In this document: positions 1 to 6,191 of the stretch, one piece after another
Layout of the letters: every line of letters starts with the position of its first letter
How positions within the stretch are numbered: position 1 is the stretch's first letter
From: Hyphomicrobiales bacterium
GTDB lineage: Bacteria; Pseudomonadota; Alphaproteobacteria; Rhizobiales; Kaistiaceae
Assembly: GCA_017305815.1 (NCBI GenBank)
Contig: JAFKJZ010000168.1
Location: 1-12,557 of the forward strand
Reading direction: 5' to 3'
Length of the DNA stretch: 12,557 nt
Program-made: the position numbers and the translations under genes
Notes under the pieces: generated by a model
The model's database searches: none
What the model saw: the letters and a program-made list of their open reading frames with translations, nothing else
What the model was told of the DNA's origin: nothing

Positions 1-625
1 CGGCGACGACCGGCTCGAACTCCTCTTCGCGGATACCGTTCGGCACGATCCGCCACGGCTTGCGCGGCGCGCCGACCTTCTGAGCATAGGCTTGCGCCTC
101 GTAGTGGCTGACGAAGACGAGTGCGTCGGTCATCGTCTCCAGGAAGTGCTCGATGCGAAAGAACAGCCGCCCCGAGCGCGTCCCAGAGTCATAGTGCAGG
201 CTTCCGCCATGCGGACAGTAGATGCGAGCCACGCTGGAACCAAAGACCCGCAAGAGCGTGCCGATACCGCGCCCATACACGCCGCCCTTGGCGCCATGCG
301 TATGGATGATATCGGGATCGAGAGCCCTGATGCGGCGGAACAGCCGCAGGAAGGCGAGAAGGTCGGATGGCGACACCTGCCGTTGCATCGGCGTGCGGTG
401 CAGCCCGAGCTCGAGATGCGGCAACAGCGCCTGGATCAACTCTTCTTCCCGCGCGCCGCCCGTGGAGGAATCGCAGACGATGCCGACGCTGTGTCCTTCG
501 GCCGCCTGCGCCTCCGCGAGGTCGCGAACATGTCGGAAGATGCCGCCGACGGGTGACCGAAAGCAGTGAACGATCCTGAACTTGGCGCCTTTGCGCGCGT
601 GAGGTTCGTCCAGCTGCTCGGTCAT
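1..625 (-). CDS. Family 4 glycosyltransferase, N-terminal part (cut by window edge)
   Basis: Translating the minus strand from ATG 625-623 gives 208 open codons down to base 2, so only the N-terminal domain and linker of a GT-B glycosyltransferase are present. Visible GT4 features: a sugar-acceptor loop PVGGIFRHVRDLA (about residues 25-37), a DPDIIHTHGAKGG segment (103-115), a helix-turn reading VFVSHYEAQAY (170-180), and VPNGI (194-198), which normally opens the nucleotide-sugar-binding C-terminal domain. The enzyme is expected to be cytosolic or peripheral to the inner membrane and to transfer a sugar from a nucleotide donor to a lipid-linked repeat unit; its sugar cannot be told. It starts 5 bases after the stop of the export gene upstream, with no clear Shine-Dalgarno sequence, so translation probably depends on termination of that gene. 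Family membership is secure; exact function is not. Confidence 0.88.
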   Translation of the reverse strand, partial: MTEQLDEPHARKGAKFRIVHCFRSPVGGIFRHVRDLAEAQAAEGHSVGIVCDSSTGGAREEELIQALLPHLELGLHRTPMQRQVSPSDLLAFLRLFRRIRALDPDIIHTHGAKGGVYGRGIGTLLRVFGSSVARIYCPHGGSLHYDSGTRSGRLFFRIEHFLETMTDALVFVSHYEAQAYAQKVGAPRKPWRIVPNGIREEEFEPVVA

Positions 626-630
626 TTGGG

Positions 631-1194
631 TCAGAAGAAGCGCTCGCGCACGTTGACGGTATCGCCGGGATAGATCGGCTGCGTCGGCAATAGCCGGACA
701 GTCGTGACTTTTCCGTTCACCTGGCGAGTGACGTCGACGTCGGCACGCTGGGCGCGTGGCGTGAAGCCACCGGCGATGGCGACGGCCGTCTGCGCGGTCA
801 TGCCGTTGACATAAGGATACTGCCCGGCGCTTGCGACCTCGCCCATGATGAAGAACGGGCGGTAGCGATCGACCTCGACCGAAACGTCGGGATTGCGCAC
901 GAAACCCTTGCGCAGCTTGGCGGCGATGTCGCCTTCCATTTCCTGGGTGCTGCGGCCGCGGGCAGCCACCGCGCCGATCAGCGGCATCGAGATGTAGCCG
1001 GCCTGGTCGATGGTGTAGCTGTTCGTCAGGTCCGCCTGGCCAAACACGATGACGCGCAGGCGATCGCCGCTGTCGAGGCGATAGGGGGCGATCAGCGCCT
1101 TGTAGGTCGCGGGGTCCTGCGGCGGATAGGCGGTGGTGCAGCCACCGAGCAGGGCAGCGCCGATAAGCGTCGCGACAATAAGGAAGAATCGCAT
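631..1194 (-). CDS. Polysaccharide export lipoprotein (OPX, Wza/ExoF/GumB-like)
   Basis: A 187-residue outer-membrane polysaccharide export protein. A hydrophobic signal peptide (residues 2-17) ends in the lipobox LGGC with Cys19, so it should be processed by signal peptidase II and lipidated. A Poly_export domain spans about 37-108 (YRLDSGDRLRVIVFGQ, then ISMPLIGAV) and an SLBB-type beta-grasp domain about 112-183, ending in YPGDTVNVRERFF. It lacks the long C-terminal region with the amphipathic helix by which E. coli Wza crosses the outer membrane, so it belongs to the short OPX class and may need another outer-membrane partner. It is the first gene of a minus-strand operon with the glycosyltransferase, divergent from the co-polymerase it would contact in the periplasm. 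No strong Shine-Dalgarno precedes ATG 1194, but no in-frame start further upstream preserves the signal peptide better. Confidence 0.93.
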   Translation of the reverse strand: MRFFLIVATLIGAALLGGCTTAYPPQDPATYKALIAPYRLDSGDRLRVIVFGQADLTNSYTIDQAGYISMPLIGAVAARGRSTQEMEGDIAAKLRKGFVRNPDVSVEVDRYRPFFIMGEVASAGQYPYVNGMTAQTAVAIAGGFTPRAQRADVDVTRQVNGKVTTVRLLPTQPIYPGDTVNVRERFF

Positions 1195-1384
1195 CAGGGC
1201 AGCGTCCGGCTCGCGAGTGAATCGATAGGCTGGACTGTCGGTCGCGCATGGTTAACGCGAGGTAAAATTGCCGCTCGTGCCCACATCGTTCGGCGGAAGC
1301 CCTTAACCGCCCGCGAGCGAAATTAACGCAGTAGTTACCCTGACTTACGATCATGCCGCGTCGGCAGGGAGACTGGGCGCGATT
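1195..1384. promoter_or_regulatory. Divergent promoter region with CtrA-like TTAA elements
   Basis: This 190-base gap separates the divergently transcribed export operon (minus) and co-polymerase gene (plus), so it must hold both promoters. It is locally AT-richer than its surroundings. Seen directly: bases 1252-1266 read TTAA, seven bases, TAAA, one mismatch from the TTAA-N7-TTAA consensus of the alphaproteobacterial cell-cycle regulator CtrA. The minus strand over 1248-1255 reads TTAACCAT, resembling a CtrA half-site. Further TTAAC elements lie at 1303-1307 and 1323-1327. A GAATC, matching the CcrM methylation motif GANTC, is at 1219-1223. An AGGGAGA purine run at 1366-1372 could act as the co-polymerase ribosome-binding site, though about 12 bases before ATG 1385 is long. 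I see no convincing sigma-70 -35/-10 pair. Regulation by CtrA is inference. Confidence 0.45.
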
Positions 1385-3382
1385 ATGACGGATGGCCGGT
1401 TGGGGCAAATCGATGATGTCGAGCTCGACGTCAGGGCGCTGTTCGGCGCGCTTTTGCGCGCATTGCCATGGCTCCTGCTGGCCGCTGTCCTGTTCGCCAG
1501 CGCGCTTTATGTCGGCCTCAATTTCGTCACGCCGCGCTACTCGGCCGAAGCCAAGATCCTGATCGAGAGCGGCGAATCGGAAATCACTCGCGCCGGGACC
1601 GGCACCGAGGAGGTGAGGGCGCTTCTCGATTCCGAGGGCGTCGCCAGCCAGGTCCAGCTTATCGGGTCGCGCGACCTGGCGACGACGGTGGTCGATTCGC
1701 TCGACCTCGCCTCGCTCAAGGAATTCAACAAACCGCGTTTCCTGCCCGGATTCGACCAGATGCTGGTCCGGATTGGGCTCGGCCGGCCCGTGCCCGAGGG
1801 CTCGGTGGAAGAGCGCGTGCTACAGCGTTTCGCCGATCGGCTCGACGTCTTCTCCATCGACAAGACCCGCGTCATCACGGTCGGGTTCTCCTCGACCAAC
1901 CCGCAGCTTGCCGCGCGGGTCGCCAATGCGGTTGCCGACGAGTATCTCGCGCTGGAACGCGAGGCGCGGCGTTCGACCAACGCCGATGCCACCCGCTGGC
2001 TCGAATCGCAGATCGCCGAACTGCGCACCAAGGTCACCAGTGCCGAGGCCAAGGCCGACATGGTCCGCAAGAGCCTCGCCAGCGGCGCGACGCCGGACGT
2101 GCCGGATGTGCGCGATTCGCAGCTGATCCAGCGCCTGCGCGAGCAGCAGGTGGCGCTCCGAGCGCAGATCGCGCAGCTTTCGGCGACCTTGCTGCCGGCG
2201 CACCCGCGCATCCGCGAATTGAACGCCCAGTTGGGCGACCTCGACGGCCAGGTTCGCCGCGAGGTGACCCGTATCCTGCAGAGCCTCGACGGCGAGGCGG
2301 CGACGGCGCGTGCCCGCGAGGCGGATATCGGTCAGGACATCACCCGCGCCAAGGCAGCGACCGGGCAGACCAACAATGACGAGGTCGAGCTTCGGGCGCT
2401 CGAGCGCGAGGCGACCGCGCAGCGCGACCTGCTCGAGAGCTATCTGAAGCGTTATCGCGAGGCTTCGTCGCGCCAGGACGGCAACTACCTGCCGGCGGAC
2501 GCCCGCATCATCTCGCGCGCCGCCGTGCCGCTGGAGCCGACCTTCCCGAAGAAGCTGCCGATCACCGCGGCGGCCACCGTGGCGCTGCTGCTGCTCGCGA
2601 TCGCCGTCATCATGATCCGCGAGCTTACCTCCGGCCGGGCGCTCCGTCGCATCTCGATCGGCGCGCCGCCGATGGTCCCCGACGCCGTTCCGGTCGACGG
2701 CAAGATTCGCTGGCAGGACGAAGCGACGGAGCCGCAGCCGCTGGATCCGCCGATGCCCGCCCTGGCGCGCGGCCTGACCGCCGAGGCGCAGGATTCGCTG
2801 AACTCGATCGTCGACCACGTGGTCGAATCGAAGGCGCGCCGCGTCCTGGTTTCCATGGCGGAGCTGGGTTCGACCGGCCGCCCGCTCGCGGCGGTCGCGC
2901 TCGCCCGCGCCCTGTCGCGTCGCGGCAACCGCGTCCTCCTGATCGATCTCCATGCCGACGGGGCGGACAGCAAGGCGATGTCGGCGGGCGAGCGCCTGCC
3001 GGGCCTCACCGATCTCTTCGCAGGGATCGCCTCGTTCGCGCAGGTGATCTTCCGGGACCGCCGCTCGCGCGCCCACCTCATCCCGCACGGCCTCCTGGAA
3101 TTCGGCCCGGACACGGCCGAGGGCGAGCGCTTTGTCAGCATCCTCGATGCGCTCGATCAGACCTATGACCAGATCCTGCTCGACGCGGATGCCGAGATGG
3201 CGCTTCAGCTGGCGGCGCAGTCCGGCGCCGTGATCGTCGTTGCCGACGGCGGCGCCAGCGACCCGCGCACGACGCGCGCCTATGAGGCCATGAAGGCGGC
3301 AACCTCGGCCGAGGTCATGGTGCTGATCGCCGAGGCGCCAACTGTCGCCGAGGATCCGGAGCTCGAGGACGCCGTCGCCTGA
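1385..3382 (+). CDS. Wzz/GumC-type polysaccharide co-polymerase with degenerate BY-kinase domain
   Basis: A 665-residue inner-membrane polysaccharide co-polymerase that should set chain length and couple polymerisation to export through the OPX protein. In order: cytoplasmic N-terminus, TM1 (about 27-47), Wzz domain (to about 110), a long periplasmic coiled coil (about 204-365, with LPAHPRIRELNAQL at 270-283), a Pro-rich GNVR-type stretch (382-388, PLEPTFP), TM2 (391-411), and a cytoplasmic domain (about 465-665) with the fold pattern of ExoP/Wzc BY-kinases. In that domain the Walker A position reads ELGSTGRPL (493-501), lacking the GKS/T lysine and hydroxyl residue; the Walker A' position reads VLLIDLHADG (517-526) instead of the DxDxR pattern; a Walker B-like YDQILLD survives (594-600). 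The C-terminus has no tyrosine cluster (only Y633). It is therefore probably a non-catalytic pseudo-kinase. Its stop abuts the convergent acyltransferase stop with no gap. Confidence 0.92.
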   Translation: MTDGRLGQIDDVELDVRALFGALLRALPWLLLAAVLFASALYVGLNFVTPRYSAEAKILIESGESEITRAGTGTEEVRALLDSEGVASQVQLIGSRDLATTVVDSLDLASLKEFNKPRFLPGFDQMLVRIGLGRPVPEGSVEERVLQRFADRLDVFSIDKTRVITVGFSSTNPQLAARVANAVADEYLALEREARRSTNADATRWLESQIAELRTKVTSAEAKADMVRKSLASGATPDVPDVRDSQLIQRLREQQVALRAQIAQLSATLLPAHPRIRELNAQLGDLDGQVRREVTRILQSLDGEAATARAREADIGQDITRAKAATGQTNNDEVELRALEREATAQRDLLESYLKRYREASSRQDGNYLPADARIISRAAVPLEPTFPKKLPITAAATVALLLLAIAVIMIRELTSGRALRRISIGAPPMVPDAVPVDGKIRWQDEATEPQPLDPPMPALARGLTAEAQDSLNSIVDHVVESKARRVLVSMAELGSTGRPLAAVALARALSRRGNRVLLIDLHADGADSKAMSAGERLPGLTDLFAGIASFAQVIFRDRRSRAHLIPHGLLEFGPDTAEGERFVSILDALDQTYDQILLDADAEMALQLAAQSGAVIVVADGGASDPRTTRAYEAMKAATSAEVMVLIAEAPTVAEDPELEDAVA

Positions 3383-4597
3383 TCAGTCCGATTCGGCGGC
3401 GCCGGGCTTCTCGGCCTGGCCGCGCCAACGCCGGACGGTCTTCGCCAATCTCCAGAGCTTCGGATTGTCGCGGACGGCGCGCTCGGCACGATCGGCGAGG
3501 CGGAGGACGGTCGCAGCGGCCCGTCCCGCCGGCGTCACCGGGACGATGGCGCGCACATGCGGTTCGACGACGTCCAGCCAGGACGCCTTGTAGCGCTCGT
3601 CGCCGCGTCCGAGGTCGAGCGCCGTCAGGCCCCGCTCGCAACTCGCGGCGATAACCTCGTAGAGCATCAGTTCGCCGGGGCTGACCCGCCGCCAGTCGTC
3701 ATCCGAAACGGACATGAAATATCCGCTCAGACGTCCGGACCGGGTGCCGCTGCCGAGGATGGCGCGGATGCCGCCATCGATCTCCAGCGCATCGAGTTCC
3801 ATGACGAAGCTGCTGTCTCCGCTCCAACGGCGGCGGACGAGGGCACGGAAGAATTCCGCGACGCCCGGCTCGGCGAAGCTGTCGTCGATGCCCTGGGCGC
3901 GGAACCACGCCGCCTTCTGGGCGAAGTAGCTATCGAGAATGGCGAGCGCCTCGGCCTCCGAGCCGGCGCGTCGCAACTGGAAGCCACCAACGGGTTCGAG
4001 CGTGTTGGTCTGCCAGCGGCGCTTCTTGGCCTTCTTGGCGCCCCGATGCGCCTTGAGCACGGCGGCGAAGTCCGGCTCCAGCCGCATCATGCCGACATCG
4101 CAGCGCGCGGGCGCGGCCTCGGTGTGGGCCGCCAGCGGGTTTGCGGCCCCCGCCCATTCGCGCGGCTGGGCGTCGAGATCGAAGAGGTCGATGCGGCCGA
4201 TCGTCTTGGCGACGCGGCTCAGCAGGGCCAATGTCGATGTCCTGTCGAGCGTGGCGGAGAAGGCGGGATCGAACAGGCCCATGCGGATATTCGCATGCTC
4301 ACCGCCGAGAAAGCGGCCGATCCGCAGCGGGCCGATCCTTTCGATGCCGAGCGGCAGGATGGCAAGCGGACGCCCCTGATGGCGGATCGCGACGATGGCA
4401 GGCCGGATGCGCTGCGGTCCGGTCGCCGCCTCCGTCCAGCAATCGATCCAGTCGAAGCTCTGGTAGACGGAGACCGGCAGGGATCCTTCCAGCCTTCGCC
4501 AGTCGTCCGCGATGGCGCGTGGCGAGGCATGCACGGAAATGTCGAGATCCGTAACGGCGATGCGTCTCGTCGGCGCCTGCGCGTCTGATCCGTCCAT
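3383..4597 (-). CDS. FemAB/CelD-like GNAT-fold acyltransferase
   Basis: A 404-residue soluble protein of the BioF2-like/FemAB GNAT superfamily (Acetyltransf_6, often annotated CelD or BcsL). The pattern is typical: an N-terminal GNAT half with YQSFDWIDCW (45-54) and LAILPLGI (78-85), then a linker rich in basic residues (183-195), a second half carrying YFMSVSDDDWRRVSPGELML (293-312), and the family signature LDLGRGDERYKASW (327-340). Such proteins are commonly found in exopolysaccharide and cellulose loci, where they are thought to acylate glycan or lipid-linked intermediates; substrate and donor cannot be read from sequence. A basic C-terminal tail (about 357-393) could contact membrane or RNA. 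Start ATG 4597 is the longest in frame; GGA about nine bases upstream is only a weak ribosome-binding site. It is divergent from the polysaccharide deacetylase and convergent with the co-polymerase. Confidence 0.85.
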   Translation of the reverse strand: MDGSDAQAPTRRIAVTDLDISVHASPRAIADDWRRLEGSLPVSVYQSFDWIDCWTEAATGPQRIRPAIVAIRHQGRPLAILPLGIERIGPLRIGRFLGGEHANIRMGLFDPAFSATLDRTSTLALLSRVAKTIGRIDLFDLDAQPREWAGAANPLAAHTEAAPARCDVGMMRLEPDFAAVLKAHRGAKKAKKRRWQTNTLEPVGGFQLRRAGSEAEALAILDSYFAQKAAWFRAQGIDDSFAEPGVAEFFRALVRRRWSGDSSFVMELDALEIDGGIRAILGSGTRSGRLSGYFMSVSDDDWRRVSPGELMLYEVIAASCERGLTALDLGRGDERYKASWLDVVEPHVRAIVPVTPAGRAAATVLRLADRAERAVRDNPKLWRLAKTVRRWRGQAEKPGAAESD

Positions 4598-4709
4598 GCG
4601 TGCAAATCCACGGTTGCCATAAGTTCTTGCGACGATATCAACCTATCGTAAACATCGGGTTCGTATGACGCAGCGGCGGCTATACGGCGCGGGCGGGCTG
4701 GGATCACCG
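4598..4709. promoter_or_regulatory. Divergent intergenic region, acyltransferase / polysaccharide deacetylase
   Basis: About 112 bases lie between the two starts. The segment around 4626-4660 is clearly AT-richer than its flanks. It holds a TTGCGA (4627-4632) and, 16 bases later, TAAACA (4649-4654), a weak match to a -35/-10 pair reading toward the deacetylase. If real, transcription would begin close to or beyond the ATG at 4665 and would favour the deacetylase start at 4710. I see no clear operator. Confidence 0.3.
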
Positions 4710-5780
4710 ATGCATGGGCTGAAGACTACCGGCTACAAGGCAGGCCTGAACGCGCTCTACTGGAGCGGCGCGCATCGACTGTTCGCGCCGCATGCGCGCG
4801 GCGCCGGCGCGATCCTGATGTTCCATCACATTCGGCCGGCCAGCCCTTCGCGTTTCCAGCCCAATGCCCATCTCGAGGTCACGCCCGGGTTTCTGGCCAA
4901 GGTCATCCAGCGCACCCGTGTCCATGGACTGGATATCGTCGACCTCGACGAAGCGAGGCGCCGACTGGCTGACCGTGAACGCGGCGGCCGGTTCGTGGTC
5001 CTTACTTTCGACGACGGCTATCGCAACAATTTCACCGAGGCCTATCCGATCCTGAAGGCGGAAGCGGCGCCCTTCACGGTCTATGTGGCGACGGGACTGA
5101 TCGACGGGACGGCGGTTCCCTGGTGGGAGGTCATCGTTCTGCTGATCGAGCGCACCCGGCGCGTGCAGGTGCGGATCGGCGACCGCGAACTAGACCTGCC
5201 GGCGACAAGCCTTTCGGAGAAGCGCGTCGCGGCGCGGACGCTCGCCCGGGAGCTGTGCAATGTCGGCGAGGACGAACAGCGCGCAGCGATCGGGCGCATC
5301 GCGGCGGCGCATGGCATCGACACGCGGCAGATGCTGGCACAGGAGATGATGGACTGGGACGAGATCCGGGCGCTCTCCGCCGACCCGCTGGCGACGATCG
5401 GCGCTCATACCGTCGGTCACTACGCCCTGGCGAGGCTGGATCCGCGCCGCGCCCGCCGCGAGATGATCGAGAGCCGCGAGCGGATCGAGGTGATGACGGG
5501 AAAGCGGCCGCGCCATTTCGCCTATCCCTATGGCTCGCTCCGTTCGGCAGGGCAGCGCGAGTTCGATCTTGCCGCCGAGCTCGGCTTCGCCACCGCAGTG
5601 ACGACGCGACGCGGCGTGCTCGGTCCCAGGAGCCGATTGACGGCGCTGCCGCGGATTTCGATGAACGGCCACTATCAGTCCGCTCATTATATCGACCTGC
5701 TGCTTTCCGGCGTTCCGATCGCGCTGGAGCGGCGGATTCGTGGCTGGGTCGGCCGGAATCCTAGCGCTTCGGCTCGATAG
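4710..5780 (+). CDS. Polysaccharide deacetylase (NodB/CE4 family)
   Basis: A 356-residue carbohydrate esterase family 4 protein that should remove N- or O-acetyl groups from a polysaccharide or lipid-linked glycan using a divalent metal. The NodB motifs are intact: motif 1 LTFDDGYRNN (98-107), with the catalytic base and metal-ligand aspartates; motif 2 IGAHTVGH (230-237), with the two metal-binding histidines; and motif 3 FAYPYGS (270-276). An N-terminal LNALYWSGAHRLF and ILMFHHIRP resemble the cytosolic or peripheral deacetylases of rhizobial polysaccharide loci; there is no convincing signal peptide. An insert of about 80 residues (roughly 135-215) separates motifs 1 and 2. I chose ATG 4710 because GGGA lies six bases upstream and the protein begins as its relatives do; ATG 4665 would add 15 residues. 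The last 20 bases overlap the end of the convergent DUF2842 gene. Confidence 0.92.
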   Translation: MHGLKTTGYKAGLNALYWSGAHRLFAPHARGAGAILMFHHIRPASPSRFQPNAHLEVTPGFLAKVIQRTRVHGLDIVDLDEARRRLADRERGGRFVVLTFDDGYRNNFTEAYPILKAEAAPFTVYVATGLIDGTAVPWWEVIVLLIERTRRVQVRIGDRELDLPATSLSEKRVAARTLARELCNVGEDEQRAAIGRIAAAHGIDTRQMLAQEMMDWDEIRALSADPLATIGAHTVGHYALARLDPRRARREMIESRERIEVMTGKRPRHFAYPYGSLRSAGQREFDLAAELGFATAVTTRRGVLGPRSRLTALPRISMNGHYQSAHYIDLLLSGVPIALERRIRGWVGRNPSASAR

Positions 5781-5976
5781 GCTTCTGCATCCAGGCGATG
5801 ATGGCGCCGGCCGGGAAGATCCAGGCGAGGCCGACGACGACATAGTAGAGCATCTGTGCCCAGCGCGGTGCTTCCGGCAGTTTCAGCTGGGCGATCACCA
5901 TGGCGACGAAGGCATAGACGATCACCAGAACCACGAGCGCGATCATGCCGATGAATTTGCGGAGCCGGATGGGCAT
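5761..5976 (-). CDS. DUF2842 small inner-membrane protein
   Basis: A 71-residue protein with two predicted membrane helices (about 8-28 and 39-61), beginning MPIRLRKFIGMIALVV and ending in a short basic tail KPIEPKR. Size, RKFIG start, LYYVVVGLAWIFP second helix and final WMQKP match the alphaproteobacterial DUF2842 family, whose function is unknown. ATG 5976 was chosen because AAAGG lies six bases upstream and the family begins here; in-frame ATGs at 5994 and 6084 give poor, non-hydrophobic extensions. It is divergent from cox15, and my recollection that the two are neighbours in other Rhizobiales suggests a possible link to cytochrome oxidase or haem A supply, which is inference. Its 3' end overlaps the deacetylase gene by 20 bases tail to tail. 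Confidence 0.88.
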   Translation of the reverse strand: MPIRLRKFIGMIALVVLVIVYAFVAMVIAQLKLPEAPRWAQMLYYVVVGLAWIFPAGAIIAWMQKPIEPKR

Positions 5977-6191
5977 GTCTGGCCTTTCGTGCATGACCTG
6001 CTGCTGGGGAGGGCTTGGCCGAGGGCATAGCGCGTTCGCCGCCGAACCGCAAAGGCCGTGATCGACCTTGGCAGGGCCTGACATTGCGCGACCGGATGTC
6101 GCGCGGCCGATTGGTACGCCGGGGGCGGGGTCTGTTGTCCGCGGCGCGCCGAGCCGCTAAGCCCAACCGTCGAGATCTCTTGAGGTGCGCG
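5977..6191. promoter_or_regulatory. Divergent promoter region, DUF2842 / cox15
   Basis: About 215 bases between the chosen starts of DUF2842 and cox15. An open frame from 6015 runs into cox15, but its predicted 59 residues are Arg-rich with no resemblance to the family and no good ribosome-binding site, so I treat it as non-coding. The notable structure is a perfect 7-base inverted repeat, GCGCGAC / GTCGCGC, at 6086-6092 and 6098-6104 with a five-base centre; it could be an operator or a hairpin in the cox15 leader. I see no clear -35/-10 pair. Confidence 0.4.

Noticed and set aside
1323..1338. Second full CtrA box TTAA...TTAC at 1323-1338
   Set aside because: The spacing between the half-sites is eight bases, not seven, and the second half is imperfect, so only the half-site is noted.
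1820..3088. Open frame of 422 codons antisense to the co-polymerase
   Set aside because: Arg/Ala/Asp-rich composition with no recognisable domain; the plus strand codes for a clear Wzz-type protein.
3557..4588. Open frame of 343 codons on the plus strand opposite the acyltransferase
   Set aside because: Arg/Gly/Asp-rich shadow; the minus strand carries the GNAT signature LDLGRGDERYK.
6015..6191. N-terminal extension of cox15 from ATG 6015
   Set aside because: The 59 added residues are Arg-rich and unlike the family; GAGGTG directly before ATG 6192 marks the better start.
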